Source: G963663775 sp963663775 (GTDB lineage: Bacteria > Bacillota > Clostridia > Oscillospirales > Butyricicoccaceae). From it: a stretch of DNA of 64,000 bases. Of this stretch, positions 1 through 9,149 are shown piece after piece. Positions within the stretch are counted from its first letter, which is position 1. Every line of letters begins with the position of its first letter. A program made the position numbers and the translations under genes. The notes beneath the pieces are model-generated. The model saw only the letters and a list, made by a program, of their open reading frames with translations. It did no database searches and was not told where the DNA came from. The stretch is from NCBI GenBank assembly GCA_963663775.1, contig OY760624.1, positions 2,356,001-2,420,000 on the forward strand. Direction: 5' to 3'.

Positions 1-2321
1 CTTGGAGCTGGGCATTTTTAACCCAAGATATGGGCTTGGATGCGGATAGACTGTATCCTTCTATCTATGAAGATGATGAAGAGGCATTTGAAATTTGGAA
101 TAAGGACATTGGCATTGCACCCGAGCGTATTTTCCGCTTTGGGAAAAAGGATAATTTCTGGGAGCATGGCGCAGGTCCTTGTGGTCCGTGTTCGGAAATT
201 TACTATGACCGTGGTGAAAAATATGGATGCGGCGCATCTGATTGCACAGTTGGGTGCGATTGCGACCGTTATATGGAAGTCTGGAATAACGTATTTTCCC
301 AGTTTAACAACGATGGACAGGGAAATTACACTGAACTAAGCCAGAAAAACATTGACACCGGTATGGGGCTGGAACGTTTGGCAGTTGTGGTGCAGGATGT
401 CGGCTCTTTGTTTGAAGTGGATACCGTGCGCAACATTATGACCCGCATTTCTGAAATCGCAAATGTCAATTACGGCGCAAGCGATAAAACGGATATTTCT
501 CTGCGTGTCATCACAGACCACATTCGCTCCACCGTGATGATGGTGTGCGACGGTGTGTTGCCGTCCAATGAAGGGCGTGGGTATGTGCTGCGCCGCCTGC
601 TGCGTCGTGCGGCACGCCATGGCAAGCTGCTCGGCATCGAACAGGCGTTTTTGTCTGATGTTGCCGCAACGGTGATTCAAGAAAGCGGTTCCGCATACCC
701 AGAATTGGTCAAAAAGCAGGATTTCATCCATAAAGTTATCACCATGGAGGAAAACAGCTTTGCCAAGACCATCGACAGCGGTTTGGAAATTTTGAACGGC
801 ATGATGGACGAAGTAACCGCTTCTGGTCAAAAGGAACTGCCGGCGAGTGATGCGTTTAAGCTGTATGACACCTATGGCTTCCCGATTGATTTGACACTGG
901 AGCTATTGGAAGAAAACGGAATGTTCACTGACCGTGCGGGATTTGATGCATTGATGAATGAGCAACGTGTTCGTGCACGTACCGCACGAGAAAAGTTAGG
1001 TGACTTGGGCTGGGCATCGGAAAATCTGGGGCTGGATAAATCTATCAAAACTGAATTTTTGGGATATAACACACTGCAGGCATCTGCAAAGGTATTGGCT
1101 GTCATTGCAGATGGTGAAATTGCAACCGCAGCGGGAGCAGGTGCGGCAGTGACAGTGGTGTTGGACAGCACTCCGTTCTATGCAGAGAGCGGCGGTCAGG
1201 TTGCAGACCACGGCACGCTGCAGACCGAAAATGGCGGACTGGTTACGATCACAGATGTACAGAAGACCAAAGACGGCAAGTTTATGCATGTGGGCACGGT
1301 GACGGAAGGTGCGCTCTCCGTTGGCGATACAGTCACAGCAACCGTCCAGTCGGAACGCCGCCAGGCGATTTGCCGTGCGCACACCACTACACATTTGCTG
1401 CAAAAGGCATTGCGCACGGTGCTGGGTGCGCATGTGGAACAGGCGGGTTCGTATAACGAAGCTGACCATATTCGTTTTGACTTTACACATTTTGCGGCAA
1501 TGACAGAAGAAGAGCTGCAGAAAGTGGAAGACATGGTCAATGATGCAATTATGGAAGGATACCCTGTCACAGTAGAAGAAATGTCCATCGATGCGGCGAA
1601 AAAACTGGGTGCAATGGCACTGTTCGGCGAAAAATATGGAAATGTTGTGCGTGTTGTGCGTGCAGGCGAGTTTTCAACCGAATTATGCGGCGGCACACAT
1701 TTGGATAATACTGCAAAGGCAAGTGTGTTCAAAATCATTGGCGAAAACTCCGTTGCGGCAGGCGTTCGCCGCATTGAAGCCATCACTGGCAGGGGCGTTT
1801 TACGCATTCTGAGCGAAAAACAGGCACTGATTGCAGAAGCGGCAAAGGCACTGAAAACAAATCCGGCAGAACTGGTGCAGAAAGTGGAGCAAGTGTTGGC
1901 AGAAGTGCGTGAAATGTCGAAAAACATGTCTTCGCTGAGTGCAAAGTTGGCAAATATGCAGCTGATTGATTTGCTCAACGTCTCCAAGGATGTGAAGGGT
2001 GTCAATGTGATTGCAGCAAAGCTAGACGACGCTTCCATGGACACACTGCGTGCAATGGGAGATGCCATTAAAGACCGTGAGCCTAAAATGGTTGCGGTAT
2101 TGTCCACGGTGCAGGATGGAAAAATCAACTTCCTGTGCGTTTGCGGTGCAGAAGCTGTAAAGCTTGGTGCACATGCCGGAAAAATCCTCAAGGAAGTTGC
2201 GAAAATGTGCGGCGGCGGCGGCGGTGGCCGACCGGATAATGCAACGGCTGGCGGCAAAGATGTTTCCAAACTGGAAGCTGCTTTGGAAGCGGTCAATAAC
2301 ATTGTGGAAGCACAGCTTTAA
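1..2321 (+). CDS. alaS: Alanine--tRNA ligase (5' end outside window)
   Basis: Charges tRNA-Ala with alanine in the cytoplasm. The reading frame is open from base 3 (WSWAFLTQ, a conserved AlaRS segment), so the gene starts before the window and the ATG at 30 is internal. Visible parts are class II aminoacylation-core remnants including the GPCGPCSEIYYDRG stretch, the editing domain with HTTTHLLQ and the CGGTHL zinc/editing motif, a coiled coil and a C-terminal DHHA1-like domain with a Gly-rich GGGGGGRPDNA run. Together with the missing N-terminal part the length fits the usual ~870-880 residues. A HIT gene follows on the same strand. The identification is secure; the upstream regulation cannot be seen. 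Confidence 0.97.
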   Translation, partial: WSWAFLTQDMGLDADRLYPSIYEDDEEAFEIWNKDIGIAPERIFRFGKKDNFWEHGAGPCGPCSEIYYDRGEKYGCGASDCTVGCDCDRYMEVWNNVFSQFNNDGQGNYTELSQKNIDTGMGLERLAVVVQDVGSLFEVDTVRNIMTRISEIANVNYGASDKTDISLRVITDHIRSTVMMVCDGVLPSNEGRGYVLRRLLRRAARHGKLLGIEQAFLSDVAATVIQESGSAYPELVKKQDFIHKVITMEENSFAKTIDSGLEILNGMMDEVTASGQKELPASDAFKLYDTYGFPIDLTLELLEENGMFTDRAGFDALMNEQRVRARTAREKLGDLGWASENLGLDKSIKTEFLGYNTLQASAKVLAVIADGEIATAAGAGAAVTVVLDSTPFYAESGGQVADHGTLQTENGGLVTITDVQKTKDGKFMHVGTVTEGALSVGDTVTATVQSERRQAICRAHTTTHLLQKALRTVLGAHVEQAGSYNEADHIRFDFTHFAAMTEEELQKVEDMVNDAIMEGYPVTVEEMSIDAAKKLGAMALFGEKYGNVVRVVRAGEFSTELCGGTHLDNTAKASVFKIIGENSVAAGVRRIEAITGRGVLRILSEKQALIAEAAKALKTNPAELVQKVEQVLAEVREMSKNMSSLSAKLANMQLIDLLNVSKDVKGVNVIAAKLDDASMDTLRAMGDAIKDREPKMVAVLSTVQDGKINFLCVCGAEAVKLGAHAGKILKEVAKMCGGGGGGRPDNATAGGKDVSKLEAALEAVNNIVEAQL

Positions 2322-2407
2322 TCGATTAAAGTTCGTATGCAGCGGCAGGATGAAAAACACTTGGTCGCTGCATACGAAGATCACACGCTATGAAGGGAGC
2401 ACTGTCT

Positions 2408-2746
2408 ATGAATGACTGCATTTTCTGCAAAATTGCTGCGAAACAGATTCCATCGAAGTCCGTGTATGAGGATGACTTGGTTTATGCGTTTTATGATTTG
2501 GAGCCACAGGCACCGATTCATTTTCTGGTGATTCCAAAGCAGCATGTTGCAAGTGCGTTGCAAGTGACGGAAGCCGAAAATAATCTCGTGGGACATTGCT
2601 ATGCCGTGATTGCGCAGGTTGCAAAGCAGCTTGGGTTCGACAACTATCGTGTTGTGACAAACTGCGGGGAGCAAGCCGGACAAACCGTTTTTCATCTGCA
2701 TTTCCATGTGCTTGCAGGACGGGATATGACCTGGCCGCCAGGCTGA
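2408..2746 (+). CDS. HIT-family (histidine triad) nucleotide-binding protein
   Basis: A small HIT-superfamily protein, in bacteria usually a purine nucleoside phosphoramidase/adenylyl hydrolase. The N-terminus MNDCIFCKI and the C-terminal triad HLHFHVLAG are both present. The ATG at 2408 is chosen over an upstream start at 2390 because GAAGGGAG lies 8-9 bases before it and the family begins with this motif. At 112 residues it is the family's normal size. It lies between alaS and comEC, a frequent clostridial order. The exact substrate cannot be told from sequence. Confidence 0.93.
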   Translation: MNDCIFCKIAAKQIPSKSVYEDDLVYAFYDLEPQAPIHFLVIPKQHVASALQVTEAENNLVGHCYAVIAQVAKQLGFDNYRVVTNCGEQAGQTVFHLHFHVLAGRDMTWPPG

Positions 2747-2780
2747 TTGCGGTCGACAATGCCACAATGCCGCAGGAGGA

Positions 2781-5051
2781 ATGGATTTGAAACGTCCGCT
2801 GATTGGATTTACCGCAGCATTTGCAGTGGCGATTTACTTGCAGCTGCATGCGCAAATATGGGATTTGTTACGTGTGCGATGGTTTGCGGGCGGTAGTATT
2901 GGTCTGTTTTGGCTCGCCCTTTGCGTTGTATTTCCAAAGATACGGGTTGGTCTGGTGATTTTGGCGGGAGGCATGTGCGGCATTCTGTTCGCAAACGGAT
3001 ATACGACACATGTCGTGCAGCCACTCACCAATCTTGCAGGGACAACCATGAAATTTGCGGGCATTGTGCAGGAGGAGCCGTCTGTATATACGGATTGTCA
3101 GCGCATGGTGGTAAAGGTAGAGGCACAATCGCTTGGTATCGCTTCGGCATATCCAAGGGCTTTGATTTTGCTCTATGCGCCGCTGACAGAAGTGCCGATA
3201 CAGCCGGGCGATACCATTGAAACGACTGCAAGGCTCTATGAACCACAGATTTCAGACGGGTTTGATAAGGCAAGCTTTTTTCATGCAAAAGGCATTTTCC
3301 TGCTTGCAAAAGATACTTCCGATAATGAAAAAACAGTTGATACAGCATCGGAGTTCACCGTAGCCGCGCCGGAACGAGCATCTATTTGGTATATGCCGCT
3401 GCGGGCTCGTCAAACTATCAAAACCACTCTGCAAGCACAACTGCGTCCTCGCATTGCAGGCTTTGTAACCGCTATTTTGTTTGGCGATAAAACAACCCTT
3501 GATGCGACAGATTATATGCACTTGCGCAAAGCTGGTCTGGCACATCTTGCAGCAGCATCTGGTCTGCATGTGGGGTTTTTGGTCAGCTTTTTGGTGTTGT
3601 TTTTGGGGCGTAAGTATGGTTCGGGCGTGGCAATGCTGTGCATTATCCTATTCCTGCCGATGGCGGGCATGACCCCATCGGTCATACGTGCCGGCATTAT
3701 GTACCTTATGGTGCTAGTGGCATTTTATTTGGAACGTGAAAACAGCAGTTTGAATTCTTTATGCTTTGCACTGCTGCTGCTCGTGTGCAGCAATCCATAT
3801 GCTATTGACAGCCTAAGCCTACAGCTGTCATTTGCGGCATCTTTAGGCTTGGTTTTGTTTGCACATCGCATACAAAATTTTATTTCTCGTTGGGTTGATG
3901 CGGTGCCAGCTGCATATTTTCGCAAATTGCTGCGCTTCTTTTCTGAAAGCATAACCGCTTCGATGTGTGCACTGCTGTTCACGATTCCCATTTGCATGAT
4001 GTCCTTTGGATATGTATCATTATTATCCCCTGTGGCGAATCTTTTAGTGGTTGGCATTGTAGGGTGTATTTTTGTTTTGGGATTGCTGGTTGGTAGCGTT
4101 GGTGCATGGATTCCAGTGGTTGGACATGTGCTGGGAACGGTGTTGGATACCATCAGTCAATATGTGCTTGTGGTGGCGGAAAAAATTTCTGCTTTTCCAT
4201 ATGGCATCCTATACAGCGATACGCTCTACGCTTGGTGTGCAATCGGGTTGTTCTATCTGTTGGGCGTGACTGCTTGGAAATTGCGCAAAAAGAAATGGAT
4301 GTATCCTTGCGTATCAACGCTTGGCATTGCGCTACTCATCGTGTTGACGCAAAATGCTGCAGTGCATGCAAAAAGCATGGAAATCCATATATTACCCTGT
4401 GGAACAGGGCAGGCAATCTTAGTGGTTTCGGATAAACATGATGTGACGCTGATTGACTGCAGTGCTTCCGGCTACCGAAATGCTGCGGAATTGGTGCAAA
4501 ACAGCATGGATTGGTATGGATATGATGAGATTGACACCCTGATTCTCACTTCGGTAGATAAAACCCATGCGAGAAACGTACCAGAATTGCTTGCCGCAGT
4601 GCCGGTGCATCAAATTATCATTCCCAACGAAAATCGAAAAAGCGAAACGTTGGATGCCATTTCTGCCGCAGCAACAGAGAAGAATATTCCCGTTACGCAG
4701 TGGACGGCAGGGGCCGACGAAACGACAGTTGGGACGGGCATTTCCATCCTTGGCGGAATTGCGCGCAAGCTCATGGTGCGTTTGCAAAAGTCGGATGGGA
4801 ATTATTTGGTTTTGCACAGCGTGACACAAAAAATGCTGCAAACCTATTTGGAAACCCATGCAATATCTGCCGATACCGTTGTGCTGGCGGAGAGCAATAT
4901 TGCAGACGCAGCACTGCTCCATGCGGCGTTAGACCAGATAAAGCCGCATGAATTGGTGTTGGAATCTGGATATGGTGCACAAGAACGCATTTTGCAATAT
5001 TCTGTACGAAATACCTATTTGGAAGGCGAAATTTTAGTAAAGCTTACATAA
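2781..5051 (+). CDS. comEC: ComEC/Rec2-family DNA uptake channel with degenerate C-terminal MBL domain
   Basis: Membrane channel that in competent bacteria passes single-stranded DNA into the cell. N-terminal membrane segments are followed by an OB-like DUF4131 region (about residues 30-180), the Competence domain with many helices (about 215-520; AHLAAASGLHVGFLVSF is typical), and a C-terminal metallo-beta-lactamase-like part from about residue 535. The MBL signatures are eroded: DVGQGD appears as PCGTGQ, and the HxHxDH metal motif appears as SVDKTH, so nuclease activity is doubtful. AGGAGG sits directly before ATG 2781; the in-frame TTG at 2787 is better spaced and may be the real start. 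holA follows. Family assignment is firm; function in uptake is uncertain. Confidence 0.9.
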   Translation: MDLKRPLIGFTAAFAVAIYLQLHAQIWDLLRVRWFAGGSIGLFWLALCVVFPKIRVGLVILAGGMCGILFANGYTTHVVQPLTNLAGTTMKFAGIVQEEPSVYTDCQRMVVKVEAQSLGIASAYPRALILLYAPLTEVPIQPGDTIETTARLYEPQISDGFDKASFFHAKGIFLLAKDTSDNEKTVDTASEFTVAAPERASIWYMPLRARQTIKTTLQAQLRPRIAGFVTAILFGDKTTLDATDYMHLRKAGLAHLAAASGLHVGFLVSFLVLFLGRKYGSGVAMLCIILFLPMAGMTPSVIRAGIMYLMVLVAFYLERENSSLNSLCFALLLLVCSNPYAIDSLSLQLSFAASLGLVLFAHRIQNFISRWVDAVPAAYFRKLLRFFSESITASMCALLFTIPICMMSFGYVSLLSPVANLLVVGIVGCIFVLGLLVGSVGAWIPVVGHVLGTVLDTISQYVLVVAEKISAFPYGILYSDTLYAWCAIGLFYLLGVTAWKLRKKKWMYPCVSTLGIALLIVLTQNAAVHAKSMEIHILPCGTGQAILVVSDKHDVTLIDCSASGYRNAAELVQNSMDWYGYDEIDTLILTSVDKTHARNVPELLAAVPVHQIIIPNENRKSETLDAISAAATEKNIPVTQWTAGADETTVGTGISILGGIARKLMVRLQKSDGNYLVLHSVTQKMLQTYLETHAISADTVVLAESNIADAALLHAALDQIKPHELVLESGYGAQERILQYSVRNTYLEGEILVKLT

Positions 5052-5075
5052 AAACCTTGATGGGAGGGAATGCAG

Positions 5076-6128
5076 ATGCCTGCAAAGGGTTCTGGGTCAA
5101 ATAATGATGCAAAAAAATTGAAAAACGACCTCAAAACAGGGGAAATCGGGAATCTATACTTGATTCATGGAGCAGAATCCTACTTGAAGGAACATTATGT
5201 GCAGGCACTGATGACGGCGGTAGTGGAGGAAACCTTTCGGGAATTTAATCTGCATATCTTAGATGGGAAAACCATGACGCCGGAGAGTTTAAATGAGGCT
5301 GTGGAAAGCTATCCTGCAATGGCAGAGCGTAAATTGGTGCTGGTACGTGATTTTCAGCTCAATAAACTGTCTGCGGCGTTTCAAGAATTTTTGCCGGCTT
5401 TGCTGGAAAATTTACCGGATTATGTATGTCTTGTTTTTTTCTTTGATGTGGTGGAATTTAAAATCGATAAGCGTATGAAACTGCACACCTTGCTGCTGAA
5501 AATTGCCTGTATTGCAGAATTTTCGCCATTATCAGAGCGTGAACTTATGGATTGGATACGGCGTCGTATCAGGGCGTTGGGGAAATCCATTGATGACGAA
5601 AGCTGTGCCTATTTTATTTTTCACTGCGGAAATTCTATGACCAATTTAATCACAGAAATCGAAAAGGCTGCGGCATTTTCCGTGACAGATGGCATCACAA
5701 AGCAACATATTGATGCTGTTTGCACACGGGTTTTGGATGCGGTGATTTTTGATTTGACAGATGCGTTGGCAGAGCAAAAGTATGAGCAGAGCATTTTTAT
5801 TCTCAATGATTTACTAGCACAGCGAAATGATGCCGTGCAGATTTTTTCGGCGATTCTGCGGCATTTTCAGCGAATTTATGCGGCAAAAGTTTGCGAAAGC
5901 AATCGTATGCCCAGCCAAACGTTGTTGGAAATGATTGGTTCACGGTCGCCTTATTACGCAAAACGATTGTCGCAAGGTGCCAGAAAATTTTCATTGTCCT
6001 TTTTACGCAAAACCATTTTACTGTTGTCAGAAACCGATATCAGCTTGAAACAGTCGTCCACTGATGCACAAAATGCAATCGAAGTGACACTGTTGACAAT
6101 GGCTGCAAATTTTGGAGAAATCGCATGA
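5076..6128 (+). CDS. holA: DNA polymerase III subunit delta
   Basis: Clamp-loader subunit that opens the sliding clamp for chromosomal replication. The N-terminal segment LYLIHGAESYLKEHYVQAL is the Walker-A-like position of HolA, which does not itself hydrolyse ATP. The central AAA+-like lid (LMDWIRRRIRALGKSIDDE) and C-terminal collar helices follow the family pattern, and about 350 residues is normal. Two in-frame ATGs exist (5070, 5076); 5076 is chosen because GGGAGGG ends 7 bases before it. The stop overlaps the next gene by ATGA, suggesting translational coupling. comEC-holA adjacency is common in Firmicutes. Confidence 0.92.
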   Translation: MPAKGSGSNNDAKKLKNDLKTGEIGNLYLIHGAESYLKEHYVQALMTAVVEETFREFNLHILDGKTMTPESLNEAVESYPAMAERKLVLVRDFQLNKLSAAFQEFLPALLENLPDYVCLVFFFDVVEFKIDKRMKLHTLLLKIACIAEFSPLSERELMDWIRRRIRALGKSIDDESCAYFIFHCGNSMTNLITEIEKAAAFSVTDGITKQHIDAVCTRVLDAVIFDLTDALAEQKYEQSIFILNDLLAQRNDAVQIFSAILRHFQRIYAAKVCESNRMPSQTLLEMIGSRSPYYAKRLSQGARKFSLSFLRKTILLLSETDISLKQSSTDAQNAIEVTLLTMAANFGEIA

Positions 6129-6733
6129 TTCATATGAAAGAAGCAATTATTGTAGAGGGTCGATATGACTGCAATACCCTGCATCAAATTGTCGACACAG
6201 TTATCATAGAAACAGGTGGCTTTCGGATTTTCAGTGACAAAGAACGCATCCAGATGATTCGCCGCATTGCACAAGTGCGAGGCATTGTGATTCTCACAGA
6301 CAGCGATGGTGCGGGCTTTGTGATACGGAATTTTTTGAAGGGTGCATTGCCGGCTGGACAAGTGAAACACGCCTATATTCCAGATGTGGCAGGAAAGGAA
6401 CGGCGAAAGCGGAAGGCAGGCAAAGAGGGCAAGTTGGGGGTTGAGGGGATGCGTCCCGCCGTGTTACTGCAAGCATTGCAGCAGGCAGGTGCGACGATTT
6501 TGGAGGGAGAATCCCTTGCAGCAACTGCTCAGCAAAAAAAAATTACGAAAGCGGATTTGTATGCGTTGGGGCTGTCTGGAACACAGGACAGCGCAGCAAG
6601 ACGGAAGCAGTTGCTGCAGCGTTTGCAGTTGCCGGAGCATATGTCTGCCAATGCGCTGCTGGATTTCATCAATGCCATTACAGACGCAGACACCTTGGAA
6701 GAAATCATGTCGAAAATAGACAAAACCAGTTGA
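6125..6733 (+). CDS. rnmV: Ribonuclease M5-like TOPRIM protein (DUF4093)
   Basis: RNase M5 matures the 5S rRNA precursor in Firmicutes. The N-terminal TOPRIM domain shows the catalytic glutamate in IIVEGRYD and the DxD pair in LTDSDGAGF. Basic residues (KERRKRKAGKEGK) follow, then a C-terminal DUF4093 helical region from about residue 120. At about 200 residues it is slightly longer than B. subtilis RnmV. It overlaps holA by four bases. No ksgA neighbour is seen, so the assignment rests on domains only. Another TOPRIM nuclease role is possible but less likely. Confidence 0.8.
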   Translation: MIHMKEAIIVEGRYDCNTLHQIVDTVIIETGGFRIFSDKERIQMIRRIAQVRGIVILTDSDGAGFVIRNFLKGALPAGQVKHAYIPDVAGKERRKRKAGKEGKLGVEGMRPAVLLQALQQAGATILEGESLAATAQQKKITKADLYALGLSGTQDSAARRKQLLQRLQLPEHMSANALLDFINAITDADTLEEIMSKIDKTS

Positions 6734-6758
6734 CAGTGTTCGACAAATGCGCTATACT
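6730..6758 (+). promoter_or_regulatory. SigA-type promoter for the FMN riboswitch-ribU transcript
   Basis: TTGACA at 6730-6735 and TATACT at 6753-6758 are separated by exactly 17 bases. The -35 box overlaps the end of rnmV. Initiation near 6765 would place the FMN riboswitch at the start of the leader. Confidence 0.8.
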
Positions 6759-6776
6759 GTTTTTAAAGATATAGAG

Positions 6777-6903
6777 ATTGTTTCAGGGCGGAGTGAAATT
6801 CTCCACCGGCAGTGACAAGCGCAATGCTTTTAGTCTGCGAGCCGCAAGGCATGATGGGTTAGAATCCCAACCGACGGTTATAGTCCGGATGAGAGAAACA
6901 AGA
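6777..6903 (+). promoter_or_regulatory. FMN riboswitch (RFN element)
   Basis: The conserved RFN blocks are present in order: CAGGGCGGAGTGAAATT, CTCCACCGGCAGTGA, a variable stem, then CCGACGGTTATAGTCCGGATG and GAGAGAA. It binds FMN and controls the downstream riboflavin transporter. A Rho-independent terminator follows at 6935-6970, so regulation is probably by transcription attenuation. Confidence 0.95.
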
Positions 6904-6934
6904 GAAGACTATTTTGTATAGTTTTATTGTGTAT

Positions 6935-6970
6935 GCCCAAGGAGCAATGATATGCTCTTTGGGCTTTTTT
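6935..6970 (+). terminator. Attenuator terminator of the FMN riboswitch
   Basis: GCCCAAGGAGCA at 6935-6946 pairs with TGCTCTTTGGGC at 6953-6964 with one mismatch, followed by six T. It lies between the aptamer and the ribU ribosome-binding site, as expected for the OFF-state terminator. Confidence 0.85.
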
Positions 6971-6992
6971 ATGTTAATCGGAGGGATACACT

Positions 6993-7592
6993 GTGAAAAA
7001 GACACGAAAAATTACGTTCACCGCTATTTTTGCGGCAATTGCTACCATCTTAATGTTTTTTGAATTTCCGTTGCCGCTGATGCCGCCTTTTTTGAAAATT
7101 GACTTGAGCGGTGCAATCATTATGATAGGTGCATTTCTTTTCGGACCTGCTTCAGCGGTTGCCATGGCATTGCTGAAAGACTTGATTCACTTGCCGCTTT
7201 CTACAACAAGCGGTGTGGGCGAGTTGGCGGATTTCCTAATGACAATTACCTTAGTTTTGGTTGCGCTTTTGGTGCAACGGCTGGTCAAATCCAATCAGGG
7301 CAAGGTGCTTGGATGCATCGCTGGTACCATTGCAATGGCGATTATGGGCGTTGTCACGAATTATCTGTTTATTTTGCCGTTTTACTCCACGTTTATGCCA
7401 ATTGATGCGATTATTGCCATGTGCACGGCGGTCAATCCAGCGATTAATGGCGTAACCGGATATCTGCTGTTTGGTGTTTTGCCGTTCAATCTCATTAAAG
7501 GTGGTATTTTATCGGTTTTGACCTTGTTAGTGCATCAAAAATTAGGTGCAGTGCTTACCAATTTTCATATCAAACAATCTCATGCGCAATGA
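6993..7592 (+). CDS. ribU: Riboflavin ECF transporter substrate-binding subunit
   Basis: S-component that binds riboflavin in the membrane and works with a shared EcfAAT energizing module encoded elsewhere. About six membrane helices are seen, with the RibU-like N-terminus KKTRKITFTAIFAAIATILM, a proline-rich FPLPLMPPFLKIDLSG stretch, and LLKDLIHL after the second helix. The start is GTG with GGAGGG 8 bases upstream. The FMN riboswitch and its attenuator directly upstream strongly support riboflavin as substrate. Confidence 0.93.
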   Translation: MKKTRKITFTAIFAAIATILMFFEFPLPLMPPFLKIDLSGAIIMIGAFLFGPASAVAMALLKDLIHLPLSTTSGVGELADFLMTITLVLVALLVQRLVKSNQGKVLGCIAGTIAMAIMGVVTNYLFILPFYSTFMPIDAIIAMCTAVNPAINGVTGYLLFGVLPFNLIKGGILSVLTLLVHQKLGAVLTNFHIKQSHAQ

Positions 7593-7621
7593 GATTCTAA
7601 ACTTTCTATAAAATATCAAAG

Positions 7622-7661
7622 GCCTGTCGGAACGCTTTCATGCGATTTCGACAGGCTTTTA
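7622..7661. terminator. Terminator between ribU and convergent tmcAL
   Basis: GCCTGTCG at 7622-7629 pairs with CGACAGGC at 7650-7657, followed by TTTTATT on the + strand. The position between two convergent genes fits a terminator for ribU; on the minus strand the A/T run is weaker. Confidence 0.75.
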
Positions 7662-7688
7662 TTGGTTGAGCGACAATGGTGAGATGCA

Positions 7689-8891
7689 CTATTTCAAACA
7701 ATAGGGTGTTTTGCGGAAGTGATTGCCGCCTGCATGAAATTTGGTAGCGGGCAGTGTAAGATGAAACAGTTCATCTGCGCGTATATCACGCTGCAGGGCA
7801 GGCTGCACGGCAGCGGGCAGTTTTTTTTCGTGCAGTGGCTTGGTGATGAGCGGCAGCTGACAATGACAATTGTGTAGAAGTTCACGTCCTTTTGCACCGA
7901 TTGCCAGAACACGCAGATATGCAATTGGATCTTCTGCGGCAGTGAACGGCACATCTAAAAATGTGCGGAGCAGTGCACGTCGAACACGCGCCAACGGATA
8001 GCGGCGTGTTTGTGCATTGGCGCAAATCTCTTCAAAGGTGCGACCGCTTTGGATGGCATTGAACAGTCGATTGGTGAAGCCTTCTTCGGTTCGTTCGTAT
8101 TGTGTGAGCTGCTGTGCCGAGAGGCGGCGCAAATAGGACACAATCGCCGCATCAAAACGCAAGGGAGCGGTTTGTGTTGCTCCTTCATGATAGGCGTTTT
8201 GCAAGGCTTGATAAGAAATATCAGGCATTAGGGAAGCACAGGAGGAGAGGTCATTCTGTAAAATGCGGGTGCGCAGATAGGAGGCAGAGGCGAAGTACTC
8301 CTGTGCCTCGCTAGAATCATGCTCCACCGCATGTCTGCGGATGGAAAGCGGTGTAATCAGGCTATTTGCTGTATCTAATGCACGACAATATTCTAATCCC
8401 AGCACATTGTTGGGGGATGCCAGCAATGCCGCCAGTTCGGGATGCCACACGGCAACCGATTGTTCTCTTGCCGCCGCATAAGATAGCCCTTCCTGCAATT
8501 TGTGCCGAAAAACAGCTTCTACCGCTTCGGATTTTGTAAAAGCGACACATTGCTGCAGCGCACGCACCGACCCGCATTCACTGCCGAACGACAGATAGCC
8601 GACAGATCCAAACGCCTCTAAGGCGGCAACGGCACCCTGTGCAAAGCCCTCTGCAGAGGAAATGGCGGCAGACAGCGGTAATTCCAGCACCAAATCCACC
8701 CCGCATTGGACAGCAGCGGCAGCACGCAGATATTTTTCGAGCATGGCAGGCGCACCCCGCTGCACAAAATTACCGCTCATCACGCATACAATGGCGGTAT
8801 CTGCACCAAGAATGGCACGGGTTTGCGAGATATGTAGCGCATGACCATTATGAAACGGATTATACTCCGCAATGATGCCGCAAACTTTCAT
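7689..8891 (-). CDS. tmcAL: tRNA(Met) cytidine acetate ligase
   Basis: TmcAL (YlbM family) makes N4-acetylcytidine at the wobble base of elongator tRNA-Met using acetate and ATP. The protein starts MKVCGIIAEYNPFHNGH, with the nucleotidyltransferase-type NPFHNGH motif, and has SGNFVQRG and the central LSFGSECG stretch. The start at 8891 is chosen over a longer frame because AGGAGG lies 5-6 bases upstream and homologues begin here. About 400 residues is normal. The adjacent ackA links it loosely with acetate metabolism. Confidence 0.9.
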   Translation of the reverse strand: MKVCGIIAEYNPFHNGHALHISQTRAILGADTAIVCVMSGNFVQRGAPAMLEKYLRAAAAVQCGVDLVLELPLSAAISSAEGFAQGAVAALEAFGSVGYLSFGSECGSVRALQQCVAFTKSEAVEAVFRHKLQEGLSYAAAREQSVAVWHPELAALLASPNNVLGLEYCRALDTANSLITPLSIRRHAVEHDSSEAQEYFASASYLRTRILQNDLSSCASLMPDISYQALQNAYHEGATQTAPLRFDAAIVSYLRRLSAQQLTQYERTEEGFTNRLFNAIQSGRTFEEICANAQTRRYPLARVRRALLRTFLDVPFTAAEDPIAYLRVLAIGAKGRELLHNCHCQLPLITKPLHEKKLPAAVQPALQRDIRADELFHLTLPATKFHAGGNHFRKTPYCLK

Positions 8892-8985
8892 AAAGCCTCC
8901 TGTGTGCTGGCAGCAATTCCGTGGAAACGCCGCTGCGAAAAAGAAATCAAAACGAAATTCCACGATAAATAAAGTGAAATTGATG

Positions 8986-9014
8986 TTGTGCATTTCGGTC
9001 AAGTGGTGTAAAAT
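8986..9014 (+). promoter_or_regulatory. Possible ackA promoter
   Basis: TTGTGC and TAAAAT are 17 bases apart, giving a leader of about 130 bases before ackA. The -35 box is weak, so this is tentative. The rest of the 8892-9149 gap is AT-rich and holds no convincing gene. Confidence 0.35.
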
Positions 9015-9149
9015 AGAAACAGCTATATGTTCTGGGTATTTTGCCTTTCATTATTGTACACTTTTTAGTACTTTCCCGCAATCTTTTTTTGTGGATTATC
9101 GGGAGCGATGTATGGAATGTATAGAATCTGAAACAAGGAGAAGTAGCAC

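Noticed and set aside
1196..2302. 368-codon ORF on the minus strand inside alaS
   Set aside because: It is antisense to well-conserved AlaRS sequence, Ser/Ala/Pro-rich, and has no ribosome-binding site.
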